Positions 51,411 to 60,002 of a stretch of DNA of 64,000 nucleotides are shown here, one piece after another (position 1 is the stretch's first letter; each line of letters begins with the position of its first letter). The stretch spans positions 558,001 through 622,000 of the forward strand of contig NZ_QUZZ01000001.1 of the NCBI RefSeq assembly GCF_003545695.1. The letters are read 5' to 3'. The notes under the pieces are model-generated. The model worked only from the letters and a program-made list of their open reading frames with translations. It was not told the origin of the DNA and did not search any database. Position numbers and translations under genes: made by a program. The DNA is from Taibaiella helva (GTDB lineage Bacteria > Bacteroidota > Bacteroidia > Chitinophagales > Chitinophagaceae).

Positions 51411-52451
51411 ATGAAATTCAGTAACAGGCTTAAATACATACTGTTTTCGGTGGTGTACTGGCTTCTGGCCTGCCACTGCTATATCATACTGCGTTTTATA
51501 GGGATCGATGGCGATGCAGCCGGAAAGATAAACTACGGGGAGATTTTTTTCCTCGCTACTTTCGACAGCATTGTCATCGGTTTTCTTTTTGGTATTTTCA
51601 CCTCTTCTTCCTTAAGCCTGAGACTCAAGCGGAGAGCCTTTTTCAGTACGGTGCTTATCAATACGGTGCTCTATGTCTGTTTCTTCGGTGCAGTGATCTT
51701 CGGCTCAAGCCTTGTCGGTAACACCCTGGCGTTTGCTGTTCAGTACAGCCTTTCAAGCGCCAGCCTGGTCACTTTATTTTACCTGTCGGTATGCAGTCTT
51801 TTATACCATTTTATCCTGCAGATGAACAAGAAGTTCGGGCCGGGTGTGCTGTTTGAATATATTATCGGGAAGTATTTTAGCCCGAAGGAAGAAAAGCGGG
51901 TGTTCATGTTCCTCGATCTTACCGCATCCACTACCATAGCGGAATCGCTGGATACCCTGCTGTACAGCCAGTTCCTTCAATCCTGCTACATAGAGCTGAC
52001 GGAGCCGATCAGCACTTATTCGGCGCATGTATACCAGTTCGTAGGCGATGAGGTGGTGGTGACCTGGAAGGTAAATAAAGACTTTGACTACGGGCAATGC
52101 GTTAATTTTTACTTTGCCTTTGCCAATGCGCTGTTGGGCAAAAAAGAATACTTCATGAAGACCTTTGGGGTGCAGCCTGTCTTCAAAGCGGGCATCCACT
52201 CCGGCACCGTAGTCGCCGCCGAAGTAGGCGAGCTGAAGACGGAGATCGCCTATCATGGCGACGTGGTCAATACCGCTTCCCGCATACAGGGCTTGTGCAA
52301 TCAGCACAGCCAGCAATTGCTCATTTCTGAGAGCATCTTCAATCCTATTGCCGGGAACAAAAAATTTACGCTGGGCCTTATCGGCGATGTGCAGCTGAAA
52401 GGCAAATTCCAATCGCTGAAAGTGTATAGCGTTCAGCTAAAAAGTGTGTAG
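51411..52451 (+). CDS. Class III adenylate/guanylate cyclase with membrane N-terminus
   Basis: 346 residues. Four hydrophobic segments in the first 150 residues form a membrane anchor. The catalytic domain starts about residue 163: metal-binding aspartates in FLDLTAST (Asp about 169) and VGDEVVVTW (Asp about 213), and the transition-state region HGDVVNTASRIQ with the Asn and Arg. It makes a cyclic nucleotide, cAMP or cGMP not decided, at the cytosolic face. It follows the pyrophosphatase by 67 bases on the same strand without an evident terminator, so the two may be cotranscribed. Confidence 0.9.
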   Translation: MKFSNRLKYILFSVVYWLLACHCYIILRFIGIDGDAAGKINYGEIFFLATFDSIVIGFLFGIFTSSSLSLRLKRRAFFSTVLINTVLYVCFFGAVIFGSSLVGNTLAFAVQYSLSSASLVTLFYLSVCSLLYHFILQMNKKFGPGVLFEYIIGKYFSPKEEKRVFMFLDLTASTTIAESLDTLLYSQFLQSCYIELTEPISTYSAHVYQFVGDEVVVTWKVNKDFDYGQCVNFYFAFANALLGKKEYFMKTFGVQPVFKAGIHSGTVVAAEVGELKTEIAYHGDVVNTASRIQGLCNQHSQQLLISESIFNPIAGNKKFTLGLIGDVQLKGKFQSLKVYSVQLKSV

Positions 52452-52513
52452 AGCCCGATTGCCACAGCACGATTCCTGAAGCATATTCCCCGGTGAAAGA
52501 AGCCGTAGCGACC

Positions 52514-53275
52514 TCAGGCCTTTACATCCAGCTCTTTTACCTGCTCTTTGTAAGCCGCCGGTATCAGGAAGGCGCGCAGAAAACGGTGAAGACCCAGTGT
52601 CCGGCTACCCCGGTACAGGTGCAGCGCCAGGTCGACCAGGGCAGATGATCTTAGCGGAAGCAGACTGAGGGGAACGGGCGATACCAGGCGTACCTGCACT
52701 TGCTGCAAAAGGTAGTAGCGCAGCGGCCCCAGGTGCTTGCGGTATTGCCGGTACAGGTCGGCCGTATACTTGCTGTATTGCAGGTCGGCCGCCAGCTGCT
52801 GCTGGTAGGCTATACACCAGCTGTCATAATCCGCAGGCAGGTCTTTGATCCCCATCAGTTCGCCTACCCGGAGAAAGACGGCAGTCAGCTCTTCACGCTC
52901 TGCCAGGGTCATCGGTCGCTGCAGCAGCTCAAAAGAAGCGATGGAGTAGTGGATCAGCAGGAAGAGCACATCGCGGTAAGCCCAATCGGGAATGGCGCTG
53001 CCCCGGCTTTGCTCCACACCGGTATGGATCTGGCGGATGCGGGTGATGGCCGCATGGGCCTCGGCCTCGCCGGCGAAGATGATCTGGCGGGCATAAGCCA
53101 CGGTAGAGAACAGCCGGCCTATAGGATCGGCGGGAAGCTTTCCGGTAAAGTAAAGCCAGTCCACCGCTTTGTTCAAGGCAAATTCTGCAGCAGCGCCGGC
53201 AAAGATGAACAGCACCGTATCCGATTGGCCCCATACCTCCCGTACGATCGAACTCTGCGGCACAAAATACTTCAT
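52514..53275 (-). CDS. Oxygenase MpaB-like (DUF2236) family protein
   Basis: 253 residues. The N-terminal VWGQSDTVLFIFAGAAAEFALNKAVDWL, the DPIGRLFSTVAYARQIIFAGEAEA stretch and RIRQIHTGVEQ match the DUF2236/MpaB family, whose best-known members (MpaB', latex-clearing protein) are heme-b oxygenases. The conserved His of RxIHxxV is present (about residue 84). A soluble or membrane-associated oxygenase role is inferred. It overlaps the upstream membrane protein gene by 4 bases (ATGA), so the two are translationally coupled. Confidence 0.8.
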   Translation of the reverse strand: MKYFVPQSSIVREVWGQSDTVLFIFAGAAAEFALNKAVDWLYFTGKLPADPIGRLFSTVAYARQIIFAGEAEAHAAITRIRQIHTGVEQSRGSAIPDWAYRDVLFLLIHYSIASFELLQRPMTLAEREELTAVFLRVGELMGIKDLPADYDSWCIAYQQQLAADLQYSKYTADLYRQYRKHLGPLRYYLLQQVQVRLVSPVPLSLLPLRSSALVDLALHLYRGSRTLGLHRFLRAFLIPAAYKEQVKELDVKA

Positions 53276-53772
53276 GAGCGTACCGTTTTAGACAGAACAG
53301 ATGAATGGCGGCTGCGGTTGAGCAGCCTGATCTTATAATAGCAGACCAGCAAGGGGACCAGCCCCAGTACCCCGAAAGAACAATCGATCAGCTGCCAGAA
53401 GAAGGGAATATGCCTGATGCGCCCGGCGATGAAAGCAAGAGGGAAAATCATCAGGCAGGCGATGCAACCAAACTGTACCACCCATACATTCCGCACCGGA
53501 TCGATCAGCGGGCCGATAAAAGCGGTGGCGATCACAATATGAGCAAAGGCCAGCCAGTCGTAGCCATAGGCTATGGCCGGGAAAGCTTTGTTGGTGGCGC
53601 TGATGGCCTGGTAGTTTGTTTCGAGCCAGCGGTACAAGGCGTTATCATACGGTCCGAAGGAAAGCAGCCATTGAAGTCCCGGCTCCACTACGAATGCCGT
53701 AAAGCCGCTCAGCAAAAGCCCTGTCATAAACAGCAGGAGCCAGAAGCGTATCGACCTGATCTGTGTTTTCAT
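53272..53772 (-). CDS. Small membrane protein coupled to the MpaB-like gene
   Basis: 166 residues with about four transmembrane segments (about 10-30, 72-90, 95-115, 124-142) and a short basic C-terminus (RLLNRSRHSSVLSKTVRS). Motifs such as YGYDWLAFAHIVIATAFIGPLIDPVRN and IPFFWQLIDCSFG are seen in a Bacteroidota membrane protein group found beside MpaB-like genes; I do not know a function. It is the first gene of a two-gene operon (4-base overlap with the next). ATG 53772 is preferred to GTG 53793. Confidence 0.75.
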   Translation of the reverse strand: MKTQIRSIRFWLLLFMTGLLLSGFTAFVVEPGLQWLLSFGPYDNALYRWLETNYQAISATNKAFPAIAYGYDWLAFAHIVIATAFIGPLIDPVRNVWVVQFGCIACLMIFPLAFIAGRIRHIPFFWQLIDCSFGVLGLVPLLVCYYKIRLLNRSRHSSVLSKTVRS

Positions 53773-53885
53773 GGTTTCTGTTTTAAAAAGCACTTTTAAT
53801 TACAAAGTAAATTCCTTTTCAGCACACCGCCAAAAAAAACGCAGCGAAGGGGAAGTACAGGCCACTTTTATTTGAATGGCCCTTT

Positions 53886-53893
53886 TATCTTTG
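53886..53893 (+). promoter_or_regulatory. -7 promoter element of the glycosyltransferase gene
   Basis: TATCTTTG followed by CAC, a full match, 18 bases before the ATG at 53912. It lies downstream of the other in-frame ATG at 53876, which therefore cannot be the main start. Confidence 0.65.
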
Positions 53894-53911
53894 CACAGCG
53901 ATTCCTTTTTC

Positions 53912-54916
53912 ATGAAATTACTCCTCATCCGTTTTTCTTCCATAGGCGATATCGTGCTGACCACACCGGTGCTGCGTTGCCTGAAACGTCAATACCCCCA
54001 GGCCGAGATCCACTTCCTGGTCAAGCAGCAGTTTAAACCTGTGATTGCAGCCAACCCTTATATCGATGTGATCCATACGCTGGACCAGGACCTTGGTGAA
54101 ACAGTGGCCGCGCTGAAGCAGATTCGCTTCGACCATATCATCGACCTGCACCGCAACCTGAGGACCATGCGCGTTAAAAAAGCGCTGGGAGCGCCTTCGC
54201 TTACCTTCGAAAAGCTGAACTTCCGGAAATGGCTTTATGTCAATTTCAAATGGAAGGTGATGCCCGACAAGAGCATCGTGGACCGTTACTTTGAAGGTAT
54301 GAAGCCGCTGAAGCTGAAGAACGACGGAGAAGGGCTGGACTATTTCATCCCCGAGAACCTGCGTACCCGCCAGGACGATATTCCTATGGGCCATTGGGCC
54401 GGCTTCGTCGGCTGCGTGATCGGTGGTTCTTATTTTACCAAGAAGCTTCCTGCAGACCGCTGGAAAGAATTCGTGGCGCAATGCCCTTATCCCATCATCC
54501 TGCTGGGTGGTCCCGAGGACCGCGATGCAGGCAACGAGATCGTGGCTGCCGACCCGGCGAAGGTGTATAATGCCTGCGGTAAATTCAACCTCAACGAGTC
54601 GGCCGACCTGGTGAAGCGCGCGAAGGTAGTGGTGAGCAATGACACCGGCCTGATGCATATCGCTGCTGCCTTTAAGAAGCCGATCGTATCGCTGTGGGGA
54701 AACACGACGCCGGAAATGGGCATGTTCCCTTATTATGGCTTCAATAATTTAAACCAAAACGTATCGCAATTGTCTGTAATCATGGAAGTAAAGGACCTGG
54801 GCTGCCGGCCCTGCAGCAAGATCGGCTATCATAAATGTCCCCGGAAGCATTTCCGTTGCATGAATGATATTTCCGTGACCGCTATTGCTGAGCAGGTACA
54901 ACGATTGTGGAAATAA
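53912..54916 (+). CDS. Glycosyltransferase family 9 (ADP-heptose:LPS heptosyltransferase-like)
   Basis: 334 residues. GT9 signatures: RFSSIGDIVLTTPVLRCLKRQYP at the start, VGCVIGGSYFTKKLPADRWKEFV in the second Rossmann half and the nucleotide-binding NDTGLMHIAAAFKKPIVSLWG. It transfers a heptose-like sugar to the LPS core on the cytosolic side. The C-terminal part has several cysteines (GCRPCSKIGYHKCPRKHFRCM) that may bind a metal. The start is fixed by the promoter at 53886. Confidence 0.92.
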   Translation: MKLLLIRFSSIGDIVLTTPVLRCLKRQYPQAEIHFLVKQQFKPVIAANPYIDVIHTLDQDLGETVAALKQIRFDHIIDLHRNLRTMRVKKALGAPSLTFEKLNFRKWLYVNFKWKVMPDKSIVDRYFEGMKPLKLKNDGEGLDYFIPENLRTRQDDIPMGHWAGFVGCVIGGSYFTKKLPADRWKEFVAQCPYPIILLGGPEDRDAGNEIVAADPAKVYNACGKFNLNESADLVKRAKVVVSNDTGLMHIAAAFKKPIVSLWGNTTPEMGMFPYYGFNNLNQNVSQLSVIMEVKDLGCRPCSKIGYHKCPRKHFRCMNDISVTAIAEQVQRLWK

Positions 54917-54959
54917 AGTCCGTTCCTTTTTGTTCATCAATTCTAAAATAAAGACTACT

Positions 54960-55400
54960 ATGCGTTATCTCCTTTCCTGTATTGCTTTATCGCTCCTGGT
55001 GTGGTGCTCCTGCTCCTCCATGAAAAAGCAGTCCCAATCAGGCGCCAAAAACAGCGATCCGCTTGCCGGCACCAGCTGGACGCTCAGCGCTATATCGGGT
55101 TTTGAAGCTGAAAAGACACCCAAGCCGGTCACCATTTCGTTCCAGGATAGCCTTCGTTTCAGCGGCAACGGCGGTTGCAACGGCTACGGCGGGGCCTATA
55201 CCCTGGAAGGCAGCAGCCTTAAGCTGGGGCGGGTGCTCTCGACCAAAATGGCCTGTATGCCGGGTATGAAGACGGAAAACAAGCTGTTTGAGCTGTACAC
55301 GCAGGTGGATCATTACCGGGTTTCGGGCGATAAACTGAGCCTGATGCAGGGTGAAAAAGTGCTGGCAGAATTCGGTCGCAGCAAAAAAGATCAAAAATAA
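54960..55400 (+). CDS. META domain (HslJ-like) lipoprotein
   Basis: 146 residues. A lipoprotein-like signal peptide (YLLSCIALSLLVWCSCSS) is followed by a META domain: LAGTSWTLSAISG, NGGCNGYGGAYTLEGSSLKLGRVLSTKMACM and ENKLFELYTQVDHYRVSGDKLSLMQG, the conserved Cys-rich HslJ core. META proteins are exported and linked to stress or metal responses. It starts 43 bases after the GT9 stop and may share its transcript. Confidence 0.9.
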   Translation: MRYLLSCIALSLLVWCSCSSMKKQSQSGAKNSDPLAGTSWTLSAISGFEAEKTPKPVTISFQDSLRFSGNGGCNGYGGAYTLEGSSLKLGRVLSTKMACMPGMKTENKLFELYTQVDHYRVSGDKLSLMQGEKVLAEFGRSKKDQK

Positions 55401-55424
55401 TTTTGCTATAAATTAAAATTCCGG

Positions 55425-55432
55425 TAATTTTG
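55425..55432 (+). promoter_or_regulatory. -7 promoter element of the rplU-rpmA operon
   Basis: TAATTTTG followed by CGC, a match to TAnnTTTG, 17 bases before the rplU ATG at 55450. Confidence 0.6.
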
Positions 55433-55449
55433 CGCAAAATTTTTGGAGC

Positions 55450-55752
55450 ATGTTTGCAGTTGTAACAATAGCAGGACAGCAGTTCAGAGTTCAGGCGAAC
55501 GATGAGCTTTTCGTACACCGCCTCGCAGGTAATGCAGGGGAGAGCGTGGAATTTTCTGATGTGCTGATGACCAGCGATGGCGGCAATGTTGCCGTAGGCA
55601 GCGCTGTGAAAGCCGTAGTAAAGGCAGAGATCATCGATCACCTGAAAGGCGATAAAGTGCTTATCTTTAAAAAGAAGCGCCGCAAAGGATATCAGAAGCT
55701 GAATGGTCACCGCCAGGCGCTGACCAAAATCAGGATCCAGGCAATCGCGTAA
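55450..55752 (+). CDS. rplU: 50S ribosomal protein L21
   Basis: 100 residues, MFAVVTIAGQQFRVQANDELFVHRL to IRIQAIA, full length with KVLIFKKKRRKGYQKLNGHRQALTKI. It binds 23S rRNA. It leads the usual rplU-rpmA pair, with 75 bases between. Confidence 0.97.
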   Translation: MFAVVTIAGQQFRVQANDELFVHRLAGNAGESVEFSDVLMTSDGGNVAVGSAVKAVVKAEIIDHLKGDKVLIFKKKRRKGYQKLNGHRQALTKIRIQAIA

Positions 55753-55827
55753 TGTTCGCATAACGATTTCTTGGATAAATCAAATTATTATTTAACTTTG
55801 TAGTTACTACAACTTAATAAAAAAGTA

Positions 55828-56094
55828 ATGGCACATAAAAAAGGTGAAGGCAGCGTAAGGAACGGTCGCGATTCACGTAGCAGAAGGCTGGGTGTTAAAA
55901 TTTTCGGTGGCCAGCCTGCTATCTCCGGAAATATCATTCTGCGTCAGAAGGGTACAGTATATCATCCTGGTGCAAATGTTGGAATTGGTAAAGATTTTAC
56001 TATATTCGCACTGAAAGACGGTATCGTTGAATTCAGAAAAACACGCAGTAAGACTTTAGTTTCCATAAACGAAGTAAGCGCCGCTGAAGCCTAA
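55828..56094 (+). CDS. rpmA: 50S ribosomal protein L27
   Basis: 88 residues, [22 protein letters not shown] with the basic N-terminus reaching the peptidyl transferase centre, and [30 protein letters not shown]. No extra N-terminal cleavage extension is present. Confidence 0.97.
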   Translation: MAHKKGEGSVRNGRDSRSRRLGVKIFGGQPAISGNIILRQKGTVYHPGANVGIGKDFTIFALKDGIVEFRKTRSKTLVSINEVSAAEA

Positions 56095-56162
56095 CCCCCT
56101 TCCCGCGGTTTTGCCATAAATAAAAGAGCTTTTTTATTTTCTAACCCATAAATTCGATAAGT

Positions 56163-56438
56163 ATGGCAACTGCAAAGAAAGCTGCTCCGAAGAAAGCAGC
56201 CGCAAAAAAAGCCGCTCCAGCTAAGAAAGCTGCTGCAAAGAAAGCTGCTCCGAAGAAAGCAGCCGCTAAGAAAGCCGCTCCCAAAAAAGCTGCTGCTAAG
56301 AAAGCTGCTCCTAAAAAAGCCGCCGCTAAGAAAGCTGCTCCTAAAAAAGCCGCTCCGAAGAAAGCTGCTGCTAAAAAAGCTGCTCCTAAAGCTGCTAAAA
56401 AGCCAACCCCTACTAAGGTTGCTGCTAAGAAAAAGTAA
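56163..56438 (+). CDS. Histone-H1/AlgP-like Lys/Ala repeat protein
   Basis: 91 residues built almost entirely of KKAAPKKAAAKKAAP-type repeats, so nearly half the residues are Lys. The DNA is a tandem array of GCTAAGAAAGCTGCTCC-like units. Proteins of this type (AlgP/Hc1-like) bind DNA or RNA through charge. It lies 68 bases after rpmA, apparently on the same transcript, with a terminator after it. The DUF5606 protein in this window has a similar tail. Confidence 0.85.
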   Translation: MATAKKAAPKKAAAKKAAPAKKAAAKKAAPKKAAAKKAAPKKAAAKKAAPKKAAAKKAAPKKAAPKKAAAKKAAPKAAKKPTPTKVAAKKK

Positions 56439-56461
56439 TGCTAAATTTCTTAATGAAATAG

Positions 56462-56489
56462 TCCCGGTAGTTCACTACCGGGATTTTTT
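56462..56489 (+). terminator. Terminator after the Lys/Ala repeat gene
   Basis: TCCCGGTAG (56462-56470) pairs with CTACCGGGA (56475-56483) around TTCA, followed by TTTTTT. It is 23 bases after the stop. Confidence 0.93.
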
Positions 56490-56504
56490 ATGGGTCAAAA
56501 ACAA

Positions 56505-56512
56505 TAATTTTG
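56505..56512 (+). promoter_or_regulatory. -7 promoter element of the paralogue pair
   Basis: TAATTTTG, a match to TAnnTTTG, overlapping a possible TTG start at 56510. This argues that translation begins further downstream (TTG 56549). Confidence 0.5.
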
Positions 56513-56548
56513 ACCTGTTCCTGTTTTATTCCCGAAAACCATTCTCTC

Positions 56549-57298
56549 TTGCTGCTTCGCTATTGTATCCTGCTGCTTATCCTGTTCGGCGCATTACCCG
56601 CCGTAGCCCAGTCGCTCGACGGCATTGTGGCCGACAATGAGGGCGACGCTCTTCCGGCAGTTATCGTTGTCAATAAGACGAAGAACCTTTCTACCATGAC
56701 CGATGCTGATGGCAAATACAGCCTCAGGGCCGATAAGGGGGACGATCTTGAGTTTACCTATGTGGGCTATTACCCGGTTACTTTTCAAATGCCCGAAGGC
56801 GTCGATGTCTTTCGCCGGGTTATGCTGAAGAAAAAGCTGTTTACCCTGGAAGAAGTGGAGATACGGCCCGACTGGACACCCTATCAGCTCGATTCTATTG
56901 CACGCGCCAAACGCTATGCCCTGGACCTTTCCCGCAAAAGGGCCAGCAGCACGGTGATGGGCTCTATATTCAGCCCGGCGTCGGCGCTGGCCGAGCAGTT
57001 CAACAAAAAGAGCAAGCAGCGTACCCGCTTCCAGGAGAATTTCAGGAAATGGGAAAGTCAGAAGTTTGTAGACACACGATACACGCCGGAAGAAGTGGAA
57101 ACGCTTACCGGGCTTAGCGGCGACACCCTCGCTGCCTTTATGAATGCTTATCCTATGCCTTACGATTATGCCCGGTCGGCTACAGATCTCGAGGTCAAGA
57201 TGTGGATCAAATACAATTATAGGGAATGGATAAAGAAGCCCATAGTGCTGCCCAAACCGATACCAAAAGAAACTGCTGATACGTTAAAGAAACCATGA
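56549..57298 (+). CDS. Exported paralogue A with carboxypeptidase-regulatory-like domain
   Basis: About 249 residues from TTG 56549: signal peptide (LLRYCILLLILFGALPAVAQ), then a CarboxypepD_reg-like beta domain (LDGIVADNEGDALPAVIVVNKTKN, YSLRADKGDDLEFTYVGY), an Arg/Lys-rich region and a conserved C-terminal block DTRYTPEEVETLTGLSGDTL and AAFMNAYPMPYDYARSATDL. The frame runs back to TTG 56510 but a promoter box overlaps that codon. The next gene is a paralogue with a 4-base overlap (ATGA). Bacteroidota envelope proteins of unknown function. Confidence 0.78.
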   Translation: MLLRYCILLLILFGALPAVAQSLDGIVADNEGDALPAVIVVNKTKNLSTMTDADGKYSLRADKGDDLEFTYVGYYPVTFQMPEGVDVFRRVMLKKKLFTLEEVEIRPDWTPYQLDSIARAKRYALDLSRKRASSTVMGSIFSPASALAEQFNKKSKQRTRFQENFRKWESQKFVDTRYTPEEVETLTGLSGDTLAAFMNAYPMPYDYARSATDLEVKMWIKYNYREWIKKPIVLPKPIPKETADTLKKP

Positions 57299-58038
57299 GG
57301 TTTCTTTTTCTTTTTTTATGGCTTCCCGGAGCTGTCGGCCTTCGGGCGCAGCAGCTGTATGGTGTGGTCGTAGATGCGGCTACGGGAACGCCTTTGCCCG
57401 CTGTGGGCATAGACAATGACCGCAGCGGCGAGCATATCCTGTCTTCGGAAAAAGGAACCTATTCGATAGCCGTAAAGAGCGGGGACAGGGTGCGCTTCAA
57501 GCTGCTCGGGTACACCGTCAGGGAATTTCTTGTCGGCTCCGGGGAGGCGGAACAATACCAGCGCATTCCGCTTGAAAAATACCTGCAGCACATCGATACG
57601 GTGGTGGTGCGCCCCGGCCTCAGCGACTACCAGCGGGACTCCTTGGAATATCGCAGGCTATTTGGAAAAAAAGTGGCGCAGGAACGGGTACGGTTTGGTT
57701 TGAACAAGCGTGGTCCGCCCGGCGGCTTTGGCCTGGTCTTTAACAACCCCATATCTGCGCCTTACCAGCGCTTCGCACGCAAATACAAAAGATTGCGCGC
57801 TTTTCAGAGACGGTTTAAAGCGCAGGAAAAGCAATCCTTTATCGATACCCGTTATACCCCGGATGAAGTACACGCCCTTACCGGTCTTACCGGAGATACC
57901 CTCGCTGCTTTCATGAATACTTATCCTATGCCTTACGATTATGCCCGGACGGCATCCGACCTGGAGATCAGTATGTGGATAAGGTCCAATTACCGTCAGT
58001 GGTCAGGCCGTGAAGCGGTTAAGTCCCGGGGGGAATAA
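57295..58038 (+). CDS. Exported paralogue B with carboxypeptidase-regulatory-like domain
   Basis: 247 residues. Signal peptide (RFLFLFLWLPGAVGLRAQ), CarboxypepD_reg-like domain (LYGVVVDAATGTPLPAVGIDN), and the block DTRYTPDEVHALTGLTGDTL, AAFMNTYPMPYDYARTASDL shared with paralogue A almost word for word. The middle (GPPGGFGLVFNNPISAPYQRFARKYKRL) is unique. The 4-base ATGA overlap shows tight coupling, so the two probably work together. Tandem duplication is the likely origin; function unknown. Confidence 0.82.
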   Translation: MRFLFLFLWLPGAVGLRAQQLYGVVVDAATGTPLPAVGIDNDRSGEHILSSEKGTYSIAVKSGDRVRFKLLGYTVREFLVGSGEAEQYQRIPLEKYLQHIDTVVVRPGLSDYQRDSLEYRRLFGKKVAQERVRFGLNKRGPPGGFGLVFNNPISAPYQRFARKYKRLRAFQRRFKAQEKQSFIDTRYTPDEVHALTGLTGDTLAAFMNTYPMPYDYARTASDLEISMWIRSNYRQWSGREAVKSRGE

Positions 58039-58067
58039 AAAGGCCTCGCAGGAGATCCTGCAAGGCC
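58038..58067 (-). terminator. Terminator hairpin between convergent genes
   Basis: GGCCTCGCAGG AGAT CCTGCAAGGCC forms a stem with one mismatch; a run of A on its left gives a U tract for the minus-strand gene ending at 58092. Confidence 0.7.
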
Positions 58068-58091
58068 GGCTGGTTGTGCCTGGTTAATCGA

Positions 58092-60002
58092 CTATCGGGC
58101 TATGACAAGCTTCTCGGTCTTGATCAGCATGCCTTTAGTATCGGTAATGCGCAGCAGGTAGATGCCCGCAGGCAGATTGCTCAGCTGCACCGTGGTCGCC
58201 TGGCGTTCTTCACGGGTCAGTTTCCCTTCAATACCGGTAATGCTTATACCTGTTTTGAACGGCGCACGGATATTCAGCACATCAGTTGCAGGGTTGGGAT
58301 ACACCTGCACCTGGCGGGCCATCAGCTCCGTTTCGTCCAGGCTGAGGTTGACTACCGAAAAGACCTCGGAAGTATCCTTGCAACCTTCTGTATTGGTTAC
58401 CGCTACTTTATAGTCACCGTTGGCCGTTACGGTATAAGTGCTGTTGGTGGCACCGGTAATAGCGGCATTGTTCCGTATCCACTGGTAAGTAGCGTAAGGC
58501 AAGGTGGTCGATAGGGTATTGCTTGTACGCTGGATCACGGCGGGAGCTACATTGGTGATAGAGAGGTCTTCGCCATTGTCGCTGCCGGTAAGCGCAGGAT
58601 TACTGCTGATCACGCGGATACGGTAGCCCGTGCCGCTCGGCGTATTGGCAGGCAAAGTAGCATTGATGGTGCCGCTGGCTGTACCCGTAAGCGTCCCTAT
58701 GGCTACAGGACTGCTGAAGTTGCCGGTGGCATCGCTGAGCTGCGCTGTAAACACATTGCCGCTGTTGATCGTTCCGGTTACCGTAAAGGGTACGGCGATT
58801 GCCGGGTTCTGGCAGAAATTGCCTGGCGTCAGCGCATTGGTCTTAATGTTATCGGGACCGGTAAGGCGGGCGACAAAGTTGCGGTTGGTGCCGTTGTAGC
58901 TGGTCAACTCGCCCGCGATAATGATCTTTTCATTGGGCTGTATGGCGAAGACCAGCACGGTTTGGTCGCAGCCGATACCTACGTTGAAAGTTGCATCGAG
59001 TGTGCCGTCGCTGTTGAGGCGTGCAATGCGGTTAATGCTCGTGCCGTTGTAGGTCACAAACTGGCCGCCCAGCAATACTTTACCATCGCTCTGGAGCTTC
59101 ACTGCATGTGCAAAAGGCTGGGGACCGCTGAGCGCCGTACCTACATTGAAAGTGGCATCTGTGGTGCCATCGCTGTTGAGACGGGTAATGCCGGCGCGGG
59201 GAACACCGTTGGCATTGGAGAAAAAGCCCGCGACGATCATTTTGCCATCGGGTTGCAAGGCAATGGAGTTCACAGTACCGTCGAAGCCGCTGGCTACACC
59301 AAAGGTCGCATCCAATGTGCCGTCGGCATTAAGGCGCACGAGGCGGGCCGGTACAGCCAGTCCCTTATAAGTCCAGAAGGAGCCGCCCACCAGGATCTTG
59401 CCGTCGGGCTGGATAGTAAAGCAGGTCACGGCGCGGTTGAAGCCGGTTCCGGTATTAAAGGTAGCATCGCGCGTACCGTCGCTGTTCAGGCGCAGGATAT
59501 TGTTGTTGGTGCTGCCGTTGAAAGCGTCGAATTCACCGCCGACCAGTATTTTGCCATCATTTTGCAGGGCCACGGCGTTTACAGAAGAGTAGTCGGTGGT
59601 AATGCCGGTACCCAGGTTGGTCTTGAAAGTGGCATCCACCGATCCGTCGCTGTTAAGCCGGGCAATACGGCCGGGAATGGGAAGATTGTTGAATTCGGTA
59701 AATCCGCCGCCGACCACCACTTTACCATCGCTTTGCAGCGCCATAGCAGGTACATAGCTATTGAAGCCGTTGCCGGTAAGGGAGAAGGAAGCATCGATAG
59801 TGCCGTCGGTATTCAACCGGGCGACATGCTTGGAAAAGCCTCCGCCGACGAGTATTTTCCCGTCGGGTTGCAGCGCCAGGGAATTGGCGCCATTGTAATC
59901 GAGCGCCGGACCGGGATTGAAAGTGGCGTCGAGCGTACCTTGCTGCGCCTGCAATGCCGCGCTGCCCGAAAGCAGCAAGGCAAGTGTAAGTATCTTCTTC
60001 AT
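58092..60002 (-). CDS. Delta-60 repeat propeller protein with T9SS type A sorting domain
   Basis: 636 residues. Signal peptide (KKILTLALLLSGSAALQAQ), then seven or so delta-60 repeats, each with LNSDGTxDATF and VNAVALQxDGKILVGGxF (about residues 22-385), forming a beta-propeller. An Ig-like region follows (about 390-550; FTAQLSDATGNFSSPVAIG) and a type A sorting domain with VYPNPATDVLNI and LPAGIYLLRITD. Exported by T9SS and probably surface-bound; ligand unknown. The repetitive DNA of the propeller region is visible as near-copies every 150-180 bases. Confidence 0.92.
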   Translation of the reverse strand: MKKILTLALLLSGSAALQAQQGTLDATFNPGPALDYNGANSLALQPDGKILVGGGFSKHVARLNTDGTIDASFSLTGNGFNSYVPAMALQSDGKVVVGGGFTEFNNLPIPGRIARLNSDGSVDATFKTNLGTGITTDYSSVNAVALQNDGKILVGGEFDAFNGSTNNNILRLNSDGTRDATFNTGTGFNRAVTCFTIQPDGKILVGGSFWTYKGLAVPARLVRLNADGTLDATFGVASGFDGTVNSIALQPDGKMIVAGFFSNANGVPRAGITRLNSDGTTDATFNVGTALSGPQPFAHAVKLQSDGKVLLGGQFVTYNGTSINRIARLNSDGTLDATFNVGIGCDQTVLVFAIQPNEKIIIAGELTSYNGTNRNFVARLTGPDNIKTNALTPGNFCQNPAIAVPFTVTGTINSGNVFTAQLSDATGNFSSPVAIGTLTGTASGTINATLPANTPSGTGYRIRVISSNPALTGSDNGEDLSITNVAPAVIQRTSNTLSTTLPYATYQWIRNNAAITGATNSTYTVTANGDYKVAVTNTEGCKDTSEVFSVVNLSLDETELMARQVQVYPNPATDVLNIRAPFKTGISITGIEGKLTREERQATTVQLSNLPAGIYLLRITDTKGMLIKTEKLVIAR

